Shown: piece after piece, positions 44,401 through 53,232 of the stretch
Layout of the letters: each line of letters starts with the position of its first letter
How positions within the stretch are numbered: position 1 is the first letter of the stretch
DNA from: Mucilaginibacter sp. L3T2-6
GTDB taxonomy: Bacteria > Bacteroidota > Bacteroidia > Sphingobacteriales > Sphingobacteriaceae
Length of the DNA stretch: 64,000 bases
Reading direction: 5' to 3'
Assembly: GCF_030519355.1 (NCBI RefSeq)
Contig: NZ_JAUMKC010000018.1
Coordinates: 1-64,000 of the forward strand
Notes under the pieces: model-generated
The model's database searches: none
What the model was told of the DNA's origin: nothing
Seen by the model: only the letters and a program-made list of their open reading frames with translations
Position numbers and translations under genes: made by a program

Positions 44401-45405
44401 ATGCCATCCAATATCTTTCCAACTCAATATTCGACACTTTCAGCGAAGGCTTTAAATGATTCCATTTCAAAGCGTTATGGTTTAAGAAATACTGCTTGCC
44501 GGTTGCTGATAAGAAACGTAAGTGACACCTATGTTATTGAAAGTCCAACTGATAAATTCATATTTAAAATTTATCGCGACGCGCATCGTAAGCTTGACGA
44601 AATAAAAGGCGAGGTTGAATTGCTTACCCTCCTGGCCGAAAAAGGTGCTAAAGTATCCTACCCGATCCCCGATCTTTCAGGCAATAAAATACAATCCTTC
44701 AGTGCCGCCGAAGGCACGCGTAATGGGGTATTGTTTAGCTATGCCAAAGGGGATGTCAGTGCCAATCCTACCGATGAACAATTGTCAGTAATTGGCCGGG
44801 AAATGGCAGAAATACATAATATAACTGCCAATATAACGCTGAATAACAGAAGGTTAATTATTAATTCAGAAACCACAATAACAAGTCCGCTTAGCATAAT
44901 CAAACCAGCTTTTGAAGAATTGCAGGATGAGTACGAATACTTAAAAATCACCGGCGAAGAAGTTGTCACCAAACTTAACGGGGTTAATTATAAAAACTTC
45001 GGCCACGGTTATTGTCATTACGATTTCCTGCCGAAGAATTTTCATTTTGATGAACAGAACAACATTACTTTCTTTGATTTTGATTTTGCGGGGAAAGGGC
45101 TGCTGGTAAATGATATCATGACATTTTATGTTCATTATTTTTTAGATGTTACCTACGGCAGACTTTCGAGAGATGAAGCCGAAAGAGCTTTTAGTAGCTT
45201 TCTGGAAAGCTACCGGCAGATACGGCCTTTGCATAATGATGAATTAAAGGCCATTCCTTACCTTGGTTTTGGTTTCTGGACTTTTTACCTTGGATTTCAA
45301 TATGAAAATTTTGATGACTGGTCGAATTTCTTTTTTGGCCCTAAGTTTTTAAGGGATCGTACAGCCCTCATAAAAAAATGGATGAACTGGTTCGGAGAAG
45401 TTTAG
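44401..45405 (+). CDS. Aminoglycoside-phosphotransferase-fold kinase
   Basis: A 334-residue protein of the APH/choline-kinase/homoserine-kinase-II fold. The catalytic loop is GHGYCHYDFLPKNFHF (H-x-D-x4-N near 203-210) and the metal site is ITFFDFDFAGKG, both intact. The N-lobe has FIFKIYRDAHRKLDEI with the ATP-binding lysine. Members phosphorylate hydroxyls on small molecules; the substrate here is unknown. An antibiotic-resistance role is not implied. It follows the GMC gene by 50 bases, and a -7-like TAAGTTTG lies eight bases before its ATG. Confidence 0.8.
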   Translation: MPSNIFPTQYSTLSAKALNDSISKRYGLRNTACRLLIRNVSDTYVIESPTDKFIFKIYRDAHRKLDEIKGEVELLTLLAEKGAKVSYPIPDLSGNKIQSFSAAEGTRNGVLFSYAKGDVSANPTDEQLSVIGREMAEIHNITANITLNNRRLIINSETTITSPLSIIKPAFEELQDEYEYLKITGEEVVTKLNGVNYKNFGHGYCHYDFLPKNFHFDEQNNITFFDFDFAGKGLLVNDIMTFYVHYFLDVTYGRLSRDEAERAFSSFLESYRQIRPLHNDELKAIPYLGFGFWTFYLGFQYENFDDWSNFFFGPKFLRDRTALIKKWMNWFGEV

Positions 45406-45751
45406 AAAACCAGACAGCAGGGGTATGTAACATCGGCTTGATATCCTTTGGTTTAGCCCGTTTCATCAAACGCCCCCGTATTTTTTGGCATATAATGTCA
45501 TTGATCCTGATCTGCATTTACCGGCCTTGAAAAATAGAATACCACATCGCGCTGAAAGCTAATTGCATTGTTGATATACATGTGTTTGAAGCCAAAATGC
45601 TGTAACAAAATGATTACAATCTATCCCGGGGAAGTGAAATTTTTCTATTTTTATACAACTGGAAGTTGTATAGTGCCGTTGCCACAGGCCACCATTTAAA
45701 CTGGATTTACAGTTATTATTTGCTGGTCATTTTGTTTTTTGCCTACCCCTT
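45406..45751 (+). promoter_or_regulatory. Control region of the signalling cluster with a perfect palindrome
   Basis: No gene was found in this 346-base gap. At 45652-45672 TATACAACT and AGTTGTATA form a perfect 9-bp inverted repeat around GGA, 79 bases before the histidine kinase start. It looks like a dimeric regulator's operator, and the surrounding AT-rich sequence could hold the promoter. No regulator can be assigned. Confidence 0.55.
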
Positions 45752-47575
45752 ATGCGATTAAAAAGTATGAAACATCTATTTCACCAATTCTCGTTTGGCC
45801 GATTGTCTATCCGGCAAAGAATGACTTTTTTAATATGTACTCTCCTGTTAGTATCAATCATTATTTATGGGTATGCTAATTATTATAGTATAAAAAAGGC
45901 TTCGTTAATAGTAGGAAAGGAGCGCCTGACTGCTATAAGCAGGCAAGTAAATAACACTTTTAGCCAGTCTGCTCAATTTTTGGCGAGCGCGTCAAATGCT
46001 GCTGCAGCCCGAAAAGAGGTTATCCAATTTTTAAAATCACGCGGAACACTGTATCGCAGCGAAACGCTTGACATTCTTGGAAAATTGCGCCGTGACAGCA
46101 CCTGGGTTTGGATAGGGCTATTAGATTCAAACAAAGCACCTGTTATCCGCACCGATCACTCTATTATTGCTATAAAGGCCAATATCGGTGATGCCATATC
46201 TTCGGCCAGGGGCAGCGGGGATTTTAGCAAAATGGGGAAAATATATGTGCAGAATGGTGCTGTTTACTTTCCGATAATTTCTGCGGTTAACGACGATGGT
46301 AAGACAATTGGATATATCGTATCCTGGAAATCATTGCTGGCTGGCTCAAAAGCTGTGGACCAGTTTTCGGAGCTTGTAGGAGCCAGGTCCACTTTTTATA
46401 TGGGCAATACCGACGGTAGCCTTTGGACTGATTTAATAAAACCATTGTCGCAAGTTCCATTCACCATAAAAAAAATGGGGGAGGTGCTTGAATATGAACG
46501 TCCTGTTGATGGTGAAATGATGGCGATGGCTAATGGAATTCCGCATACCAATTGGGTGCTGGTAGTGGCGTTTTCAGAAAAAAGCGTGCTGACGGGCATA
46601 AAGAGTTTTGCAAGCTGGATAATTGTGGCAGGAGTAATACTGATGGCAGCCGGCTTTATTGCCGCATCAGTGCTGAGCCGCAATATTACCAAACCGCTCA
46701 ATTTGCTCACCAATGCTGCAGCAAATATCTCGCGTGGAAATTATTCATCCCAAGTTATGGGTGACCTGGACGGCAGTTATGAGCTAAGAAAACTTGCATC
46801 TGCATTCAATATCATGGTGGGTGAGATAGATCTTATGCGCAATACGCTGGAAAAAAAAGTTAAAGAAAGGACGGCACAACTTGAAAACGTGAACAAGGAG
46901 CTTGAAGCTTTTTCATATTCAGTTTCACACGATTTAAGAACACCATTGCGGGCTATTAACGGTTATTCGGTTATGTTGAGCGAGGACTATGAGGATAAAC
47001 TTGACAGCGATGGTAAAAGGATGTTGAAGAACATCATCAACAACGCGACTATGATGGGGCAACTGATCGATGACCTCCTTTCATTTTCAAAACTTGGAAG
47101 AAAGGAGTTGACGTTATCTGTGGTAGATATGCAGTCGCTTGCAGAGCAAGTTACGGATGAGTTATTACATAACGAACCGCCCGGTAAATATAAAATCATC
47201 ATAGAAGCTCTTCCCCCAGCCAGTGCCGACCAGGGCATGATGAAACAGGTACTGCTAAACCTTATCAGCAATGCGATTAAATACTCTTCGAAAAAGCCAA
47301 ATCCTCAAATAGAAGTTGGATTTACAGACGAAGCCATCAGTACGGTGTATTTTGTAAAAGACAATGGTGCGGGTTTTAATATGGCCTACGCTGATAAACT
47401 TTTTGGCGTGTTTCAGCGGCTTCACTCCCTTGAGGACTTCGAAGGATCGGGTGTCGGCCTTGCGCTGGTAAACCGGATTATTCTGAAACACAAGGGTGAG
47501 ATATGGGCTGAAGGCGCTGAAAACCAAGGCGCTGTATTTTATTTCAGGTTACCTAAAAATTTAAACGAGAGCTAA
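45752..47575 (+). CDS. Membrane sensor histidine kinase with HAMP domain
   Basis: A 607-residue kinase: TM1 at about 24-45, an extracellular sensory domain of about 240 residues, TM2 at about 287-309 (WIIVAGVILMAAGFIAASVL), a HAMP linker (SRNITKPLNLLTNAAANISR), HisKA with SVSHDLRTPLRAINGYS near residue 392, and HATPase with NLISNAIKYS, DNGAGF and GSGVGLALV. This form of HisKA is common in phytochrome-like and light/redox kinases. No separate sensory cofactor motif is seen in the external domain. The receiver gene follows 8 bases downstream, so the two are coupled. The ligand is unknown. Confidence 0.9.
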   Translation: MRLKSMKHLFHQFSFGRLSIRQRMTFLICTLLLVSIIIYGYANYYSIKKASLIVGKERLTAISRQVNNTFSQSAQFLASASNAAAARKEVIQFLKSRGTLYRSETLDILGKLRRDSTWVWIGLLDSNKAPVIRTDHSIIAIKANIGDAISSARGSGDFSKMGKIYVQNGAVYFPIISAVNDDGKTIGYIVSWKSLLAGSKAVDQFSELVGARSTFYMGNTDGSLWTDLIKPLSQVPFTIKKMGEVLEYERPVDGEMMAMANGIPHTNWVLVVAFSEKSVLTGIKSFASWIIVAGVILMAAGFIAASVLSRNITKPLNLLTNAAANISRGNYSSQVMGDLDGSYELRKLASAFNIMVGEIDLMRNTLEKKVKERTAQLENVNKELEAFSYSVSHDLRTPLRAINGYSVMLSEDYEDKLDSDGKRMLKNIINNATMMGQLIDDLLSFSKLGRKELTLSVVDMQSLAEQVTDELLHNEPPGKYKIIIEALPPASADQGMMKQVLLNLISNAIKYSSKKPNPQIEVGFTDEAISTVYFVKDNGAGFNMAYADKLFGVFQRLHSLEDFEGSGVGLALVNRIILKHKGEIWAEGAENQGAVFYFRLPKNLNES

Positions 47576-47583
47576 CTTTAAAA

Positions 47584-48027
47584 ATGATGAATAACGACAA
47601 AATAGACGTATTGCTTGTTGAAGACAACCCACACGACGCGGAAATGACCATACGAGCGCTTGCCAAAGTTAATCTTGCGAATAAACTGCACCACGTAAAA
47701 GACGGTGTTGCTGCACTTGATTTTATTTTCGCCAGGGGGGAGTATAAGGAAAGGCAAATAGACAACAAGCCAAAAATCGTTTTGCTGGATATTAAAATGC
47801 CGAAGGTTGACGGCATAGAGGTTTTAAAACAAATTAAAGCTGACGAAATAACCAGGACCATTCCCGTTGTCATTATGACGTCTTCAAAAGAGGAACAGGA
47901 TATTATTACGAGTTATAATCTTGGCGTCAACAGCTACGTGGTTAAGCCCGTTGACTTTGCCGGTTTCGCCAAAGCGGTTTCAGAACTGGGTTTTTATTGG
48001 CTGATTACCAACCAGTCTGCAGATTAA
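47584..48027 (+). CDS. Single-domain response regulator, Rcp1 type
   Basis: A 147-residue stand-alone receiver: acidic pair in VEDNPHDAEMT, phospho-acceptor Asp in LLDIKMP, Thr in VIMTSSKEEQD and Lys in YVVKPVDF. The R-G-E-Y-K-E-R insertion before the phospho-Asp strand is characteristic of Rcp1-like receivers that accept phosphate from phytochrome-type kinases. It has no output domain, so it probably shuttles phosphate or binds a protein partner, such as the kinase encoded next. Spacing is 8 bases upstream and 14 bases downstream. Confidence 0.92.
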   Translation: MMNNDKIDVLLVEDNPHDAEMTIRALAKVNLANKLHHVKDGVAALDFIFARGEYKERQIDNKPKIVLLDIKMPKVDGIEVLKQIKADEITRTIPVVIMTSSKEEQDIITSYNLGVNSYVVKPVDFAGFAKAVSELGFYWLITNQSAD

Positions 48028-48041
48028 CATCTATTTAAATT

Positions 48042-50357
48042 ATGACAAAAGCACTAAAGATACTACACCTTGAAGATATAGCAAGCGATGCAGAATTAGT
48101 TGAAAGGGCTTTAAGAAAAGGAGGTATAGTTTTTGAAAGTAAGGTTGTTGATAATGAGGCTGCATTCGTAAAGACAGTTACAGAATTCGGTCCGGATATT
48201 ATTTTATCAGACCATTCTCTGCCATCGTTTAATTCTCTGGCAGCATTGAAGATTCTGAAGGAAAAAAAAATTGATGTACCCTTTATCCTTATTACATCCA
48301 CTATTTCTGAAGAGTTTGCTGTAAATATAATTAAGGAAGGAGCATCGGACTACATACTAAAAGACAGATTGCAGCGCCTGCCGAATGCTATTGTCAACGC
48401 CATAAAAAGATATCAGTCGGAGAGAGACAAACAAGTTTTTTTCAACAAGGTGGTTGCTAGTGAGGCTTTATTTACAAAAGCTGAAGCGATTGCCGAATTT
48501 GGTACCTGGAAGGTTGATTTGGTCAATAATATTATTGATTGGTCGGCCGGCACTTATAGACTGCTTGGTTATGAGCAAAATGAAGTAATACCATCCTACC
48601 AAAATTTTTTAAAAAACATTCATCCCGACGACAAGATTGAAGTGGAGCAGAGCTTTAAGAGCGCGGTGGCCAAAGGAACACCGGCACAGGGTGAATGCCG
48701 TATCTTAAATAAAGATAATAGCATCAGGTATATGAGGAGCCAATTTGAATTTGAGATGGATGAAAATGGCAAACCTGCATTTATTATCGGTTTTAACCAG
48801 GATATCACCAAGTCGAAGCTTGATCAGCTGGAGATACAGCGGCATGTCGAGGAGTTGAAGTCTGCCAGCGAAAGGCAATCCTCGATATTAAATGCGCTGC
48901 CGCCGAGTATAGTGCTGCTGAATGAGCTGGGCAAGATAATAGCTGTTAATGAATCCTGGCGGAAGTTTACCATCGCCAATAACTTGGGTATCCCCAAATA
49001 TGGCCAGGATTACAGTTACCAGGTAATATCTGAAAAGGCAACCGGTGTAGATCAACAGACAAGCATCGAAATTGGAAAAGGTATTAGAGACGTAATTGCC
49101 GGCACGACCCGGGAGTTCTCCTTAGAATATTCATGCCTCATAAATAAAAGAGCAACATGGTTCCACCTGATTGTTACGCCGCTAACCGATAAAGCCAGGA
49201 AGGGCGCGGTGGTGCTGCACATTGATGTTACGGACAGGAAAAAGGCCGAAGAAGCAATGCAGCAATCTGAGGCGAACCTCCGTACAATTTTCGAAAATAC
49301 AGATGTTGCCTATGTACTCTGTAACGCCGAACACAAAATAATCTCTTTTAACTCAAAGGCCAATGAGCTTTGCGTGGAACAAACAGGCAAGTCATTGAGA
49401 ACCGGCGGTAACGGCTTTGGCTTTTTTCCAAAAAACAAAATTCCGAATGTTAAAAAAGCCATAAAGCAGATATTGAACAACGGAATGGTTGCCTATGAAA
49501 CCAGTTATACGCTTGGTGAGGGAATGGTTAAGTGGTATGATGTACGATGGGTCGGAGTCGCTGATAAAAACGGTATGAATATTGGTTTCATATTAGCTTT
49601 TAAGGATATAACCCGCCGGAAACTTTCGGATATTGAACGCGATAAAATTACAGCCGACCTGGTAAAACGGAATAAAGACCTGGAGCAATTTACTCATATA
49701 GTTTCGCATAACCTGCGCGCGCCTGTAGCTAACATAATGGGTTTATTAAATATATTGAACAGCTTTGACCTTAATGCTGGCGAAAGCCGGGAAATCACAA
49801 TCGCCCTTTCTGATTCGGTAAATATCCTCGACAATACTATCAATGACCTAAACCAGATTATGGATGTGAATAATAACGTCAATAAGAAGGGCGAAGAAAT
49901 TTCGTTAAAGGCGTTGACGGAGGATGTGGTTCGCCTTATTGATGATTTGATAAGGGCTGAAAATGTTAAAATAAATACCGACTTTGGTGCTGTAGATAAT
50001 ATTTTCGGTATAAAAAGCTATATGCACAGCATATTTTATAACCTGTTAACCAATAGTGTAAACAACCGGCGTGCAGAAATTGATCCCGTTATTTCAATAG
50101 TCACAAAGAGGAACAACGATTTACTTGAAATAATATTTAAAGACAATGGCAAAGGCATAGAGCGAAAATACTTGAAGGATATTTTTGCGCTGTATAAAAA
50201 AATTGACAAAAATGTACCGGGCAAGGGGATAGGCCTATTTATCACAAAAATGCAGGTTGAAAATCTTGGCGGGGAAATATTTGTTGAAAGCGAACCTGGT
50301 GTAGGTACAACGGTGAAACTGGAATTTCCTTACACAACGGTTTGTGTCAATGTTTGA
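48042..50357 (+). CDS. Receiver-PAS-histidine kinase hybrid
   Basis: A 771-residue soluble hybrid with reversed order: an N-terminal receiver (residues 1-120; LSDHSLP phospho-Asp, ITST, DYILKDRL), then at least three PAS domains (about 140-260, 285-390 and 400-515, one with the IHPDDKIEVEQSF motif), then a kinase core with HIVSHNLRAPVANIMG, FYNLLTNSVNN, DNGKGIERKYL and GKGIGLFITK. There is no TM segment. The receiver at the front suggests its kinase is controlled by the upstream kinase, making a cascade. The N-box has Asn-Ser where Asn-Ala is usual, but core residues are kept. Confidence 0.9.
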   Translation: MTKALKILHLEDIASDAELVERALRKGGIVFESKVVDNEAAFVKTVTEFGPDIILSDHSLPSFNSLAALKILKEKKIDVPFILITSTISEEFAVNIIKEGASDYILKDRLQRLPNAIVNAIKRYQSERDKQVFFNKVVASEALFTKAEAIAEFGTWKVDLVNNIIDWSAGTYRLLGYEQNEVIPSYQNFLKNIHPDDKIEVEQSFKSAVAKGTPAQGECRILNKDNSIRYMRSQFEFEMDENGKPAFIIGFNQDITKSKLDQLEIQRHVEELKSASERQSSILNALPPSIVLLNELGKIIAVNESWRKFTIANNLGIPKYGQDYSYQVISEKATGVDQQTSIEIGKGIRDVIAGTTREFSLEYSCLINKRATWFHLIVTPLTDKARKGAVVLHIDVTDRKKAEEAMQQSEANLRTIFENTDVAYVLCNAEHKIISFNSKANELCVEQTGKSLRTGGNGFGFFPKNKIPNVKKAIKQILNNGMVAYETSYTLGEGMVKWYDVRWVGVADKNGMNIGFILAFKDITRRKLSDIERDKITADLVKRNKDLEQFTHIVSHNLRAPVANIMGLLNILNSFDLNAGESREITIALSDSVNILDNTINDLNQIMDVNNNVNKKGEEISLKALTEDVVRLIDDLIRAENVKINTDFGAVDNIFGIKSYMHSIFYNLLTNSVNNRRAEIDPVISIVTKRNNDLLEIIFKDNGKGIERKYLKDIFALYKKIDKNVPGKGIGLFITKMQVENLGGEIFVESEPGVGTTVKLEFPYTTVCVNV

Positions 50358-50365
50358 TAGACTCT

Positions 50366-50872
50366 ATGAACAAGTTTAAACTAATGCTGCTCGCGTTTAT
50401 AATATTTTCGGCAAGCCCTGCCATGACAAGGCTGTATGCCCAGAATATGGAAACCAATGTTAAGGTAAAAGGTGAAGTTGTTACACCGCTTAATTTAAAT
50501 AGCGCTAATTTGCAGGGATTTACGCAAGCTGAGGTGAAGCGAAAAGACCACGACGGTAAAGAACATGTATATACCGGCGTTTTGCTTTCGGAAGTCCTGC
50601 AAAAAGCTGGGGCACCTCTTGGCAAAGATTTGCGAGGGAAGAACTTGGGGAAATATGCGCTGGTAAAAGCAAGCGATGGTTACCGGGTAGTTTTTTCACT
50701 TGGGGAACTTGATAAAGATTTTACGGATCGGATAATTATTCTGGCGTCGCAAGTTGATGGCAAACCATTAGGGCCCGCAGAGGGCCCGTTTAGAATTATT
50801 GTTCAGAATGAAAAGAAGCCTGCACGATGTGTACGAATGGTAACGGAAATAGAAATACAGTCGGCTAAATAG
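50366..50872 (+). CDS. Secreted molybdopterin-binding-fold protein
   Basis: I start at ATG 50366 (MNKFKLMLLAFIIFSA), which gives a proper signal peptide and removes an overlap with the kinase gene. The mature 145-residue protein matches the compact oxidoreductase molybdopterin-binding fold: YTGVLLSEVLQKAGAPLGKD, KASDGYRVVFSLGEL, PLGPAEGPFRIIVQNEKKPA and RCVRMVTEIEI. Full-length sulfite-oxidase-type enzymes have a cofactor-ligating cysteine; no equivalent is evident, so it may be a binding protein rather than an enzyme. It probably belongs to the same transcript as the signalling genes. Confidence 0.75.
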   Translation: MNKFKLMLLAFIIFSASPAMTRLYAQNMETNVKVKGEVVTPLNLNSANLQGFTQAEVKRKDHDGKEHVYTGVLLSEVLQKAGAPLGKDLRGKNLGKYALVKASDGYRVVFSLGELDKDFTDRIIILASQVDGKPLGPAEGPFRIIVQNEKKPARCVRMVTEIEIQSAK

Positions 50873-50879
50873 TAAAAAT

Positions 50880-51293
50880 ATGTCACAGGATATAAAAATA
50901 GAAGGCTTGGCGCCACTTTTATATGTTTTTGATATGCCGGCTTCGCTTAAATTCTATCGCGATATTTTAGGATTTAAGGTGGTATTGTCATCCGGACAGA
51001 ATGATACTGCGGATTGGGTGCTGCTAAAGCTTAATACAACCGAACTGATGCTGAATACCGCCTATGAGATGGAGAACCGGCCGAAAAAGCCAGACGCAAA
51101 CCGACTTGCCATGCATGCCGATACCTGGTTGTATTTTGGTTGTCCGGACACTGACGCGTTGTACGAACATTTGAAAAGTCACGGTGTAGAATTAGATAAA
51201 CCTGGTATTACCAAATACAACTGGAAAGCTATTCATCTTAAAGATCCTGACGGCTATGGCTTGTGCTTTCACTGGCCATTACCGAATAACTGA
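50880..51293 (+). CDS. VOC superfamily (glyoxalase/bleomycin-resistance-like) protein
   Basis: A 137-residue two-module VOC protein: LAPLLYVFDMPASLKFYRDI starts the first beta-alpha-beta unit and FGCPDTDALYEHLKSHGVEL with IHLKDPDGYGLCFHWP forms the second. His and Glu-type metal ligands are not all obvious, so enzyme versus binding protein is open. It lies 8 bases after the molybdopterin-fold gene and ends 3 bases from the convergent hemA stop. Confidence 0.85.
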   Translation: MSQDIKIEGLAPLLYVFDMPASLKFYRDILGFKVVLSSGQNDTADWVLLKLNTTELMLNTAYEMENRPKKPDANRLAMHADTWLYFGCPDTDALYEHLKSHGVELDKPGITKYNWKAIHLKDPDGYGLCFHWPLPNN

Positions 51294-51296
51294 TCA

Positions 51297-52520
51297 TCAG
51301 ACAGCTATCCGCATAAATTCATTCAAAGCTTCGAGGTGGTGACAGCCGTATTGGCCGTTCGAACGCATCTTAACGGCGGCGACGTTAACAATTTGCTGAA
51401 TCTTTCGCTCGATAATATTGCCGGGTTGACATGCGTCTGCAACTGGCAATTGACCATGAGCGGACAATTGATGGAGATTGACTTTAATAGCATTTAAAGC
51501 GGGCGCATTTCTTCGCGTGCTGCACCAATCCAGGAATAAGTTTAGTTGGTTCGTAATAATAGCTCTTGCTTTTGGAAGCTCTGCTTCGCGGATTTTTAGG
51601 GTTTCGTCATTAATGCGTGAAATTATATCAATATTAACAAGTGAGACGTTCGGTAGCTGCCCCGCCTGGATTTCAACATTACATGGGACAGAAAGATCGA
51701 TGATAAGCTTCTTGCCCTTGTTTTTTAATTGTGATGCAAGCACTATAGGTTGTTCGGCACTTGAAGACACCACTATGATATCTGCGCGGGCCAATTCCCG
51801 GTCAAGTTGATTAAAAGCAGCATGTTCAAGCTTTAATTCATTGGCCAGCTCAATAGCTTTTTCATGGGATCGGTTGAGCAGTGTAATATTGCGGGTTGGC
51901 AGATAGTCAACAAGGTTTTTGCAGGCATTTCGGCCAATCTTTCCTGTGCCAATGAGCAGTATCCTAGTATCCGCTGTAACATTTACATGCTTCCTGATAA
52001 AATCTGTCGCTGCAAACGAAACTGAAACAGAGCCGCTGCTCAAATGTGTTTCATTTTTAATACTTTTTGAGGCCTGCAGAACGCAATTAAATAAACGTTC
52101 CATAAAACAATTGATATGCCCCCGGTCTCTGGCAAACTTAACGGCTTGTTTAAGCTGTCCGGTTATCTCATAATCGCCTAATATTTGGGAATCAAGCCCT
52201 GCGGCTACATTGAATAAATGTTCGATCGCGTCAGTACCGGTTTTTGTATACGCCAGTGCAGTAAAGGTTTGTTTTGAACCGGCAATTTGCGTGCATAACA
52301 AATCGATTAAGTCCTGTTGCCGCTCTGCAAAACCATAAATCTCGGTACGGTTACAAGTAGAAAGCACAAACAGACTACCGGTATCGTGATCTTTAGTTTG
52401 ATTCAAAATCGCCTCATATCCGTCTTTGCTAATGGCGAATTGGCCGCGCAATGCAGCGTCGGTTTTTTTGTAATTAATACCGATAGCAAAGAAATGGGAA
52501 ATGTCATTTGCGCCATTCAT
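51297..52520 (-). CDS. hemA: Glutamyl-tRNA reductase
   Basis: A 407-residue enzyme that makes glutamate 1-semialdehyde from glutamyl-tRNA, the first committed step of C5 heme synthesis. The catalytic Cys56 is in LSTCNRTEIYGF, the NADPH loop is LIGTGKIGRNACKNL, and GLDSQILGDYEI is conserved. It is alone here: hemC, hemL and other heme genes are not next to it. It is slightly shorter than the usual 415-430 residues, with the C-terminal dimerisation region shortened. The nearby globin gene is on the same strand about 140 bases upstream, but a terminator lies between. Confidence 0.93.
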   Translation of the reverse strand: MNGANDISHFFAIGINYKKTDAALRGQFAISKDGYEAILNQTKDHDTGSLFVLSTCNRTEIYGFAERQQDLIDLLCTQIAGSKQTFTALAYTKTGTDAIEHLFNVAAGLDSQILGDYEITGQLKQAVKFARDRGHINCFMERLFNCVLQASKSIKNETHLSSGSVSVSFAATDFIRKHVNVTADTRILLIGTGKIGRNACKNLVDYLPTRNITLLNRSHEKAIELANELKLEHAAFNQLDRELARADIIVVSSSAEQPIVLASQLKNKGKKLIIDLSVPCNVEIQAGQLPNVSLVNIDIISRINDETLKIREAELPKARAIITNQLNLFLDWCSTRRNAPALNAIKVNLHQLSAHGQLPVADACQPGNIIERKIQQIVNVAAVKMRSNGQYGCHHLEALNEFMRIAV

Positions 52521-52616
52521 GGCAGTTAATTGTTTTTATTAAGATTACAGGAATTTTGGTTGAAAAGACGGCTTATAGCCTTGGGGTCAGATTAACAAAA
52601 TGTGATAATTATTCTG

Positions 52617-52645
52617 TAAAATTAGCCCGGTATTCCCGGGCTAAC
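52617..52645 (-). terminator. Terminator after the truncated globin gene
   Basis: Read on the minus strand, TTAGCCCGG and CCGGGCTAA form a perfect 9-bp stem with a 5-base loop, followed by TTTT. It starts 14 bases after the globin stop and separates that gene from hemA. Confidence 0.8.
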
Positions 52646-52658
52646 TAAAGTGTAAACC

Positions 52659-53219
52659 TTATTTCTGAACAACCTGGGCTTTTAAACTAACTATGATTTT
52701 CCCAAGTGAGCCAATCAGGTTTGCCGGCAGTCCGTTCTTGTTAGCGCCTTTAACTACGTCGTCCACAAAGGCATCAAAATCGGCACTGCTGGCTTTACCG
52801 TTCATGCGCGGATTTTGCGCCGGATCATGAGCAGCAGTCATATCCATGCCAGTATAGGTGTAATTTTTTGCTCCGGTACCAACGGCCACAAAGTCGGTAA
52901 GGTTTTTACTAAGCTCGGTAAAGCCAGTAAGGTTCCCTGCGGTAACTTCGCTAAGCAAAACAGTGAAATGACCATTAATCCGTGTGTCGGCGGCAATTAC
53001 AAAAATGGTGCTGTCAATAACTGACCGGATGCCCAAACGGCCTTTTTCAATCATCGTGCCGGAATGAGCCGGGTCGTTAACCATAACTGTGCCGCCCAGC
53101 GAGTCGTACAAAGTGGCCTTTACAGGCGTTACATTGTCTTTTTTGTTGCTGCATGAGTTAAGTGAAAGGGTTACAGCCATGGCTACCATCGCCGCAAATA
53201 ACAGGGTGAGATTCTTCAT
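52659..53219 (-). CDS. Predicted lipoprotein with a truncated hemoglobin (group 1-like) domain
   Basis: A 186-residue protein with a lipoprotein signal (LSLNSC, lipidation at Cys23). The mature part reads like a group 1 truncated hemoglobin: TLYDSLGG start, IRSVIDSTIFVIAADTRING, YTGMDMTAAHD with the proximal heme histidine at residue 131, and SSADFDAFVDDVVKGANKNG. It has two insertions relative to the family (after LGG and after the His) and the helix-B tyrosine appears replaced by Ile, so heme chemistry may differ. Most truncated globins are cytosolic; export to the envelope is unusual. It is co-transcribed with a membrane protein 13 bases upstream. Confidence 0.75.
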   Translation of the reverse strand: MKNLTLLFAAMVAMAVTLSLNSCSNKKDNVTPVKATLYDSLGGTVMVNDPAHSGTMIEKGRLGIRSVIDSTIFVIAADTRINGHFTVLLSEVTAGNLTGFTELSKNLTDFVAVGTGAKNYTYTGMDMTAAHDPAQNPRMNGKASSADFDAFVDDVVKGANKNGLPANLIGSLGKIIVSLKAQVVQK

Positions 53220-53232
53220 TTGTTGTTTTTTG

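Noticed and set aside
44401..45405. Reading the APH-fold kinase as an antibiotic resistance gene
   Set aside because: The fold also covers homoserine, choline and many other small-molecule kinases, and nothing in the context points to antibiotic modification.
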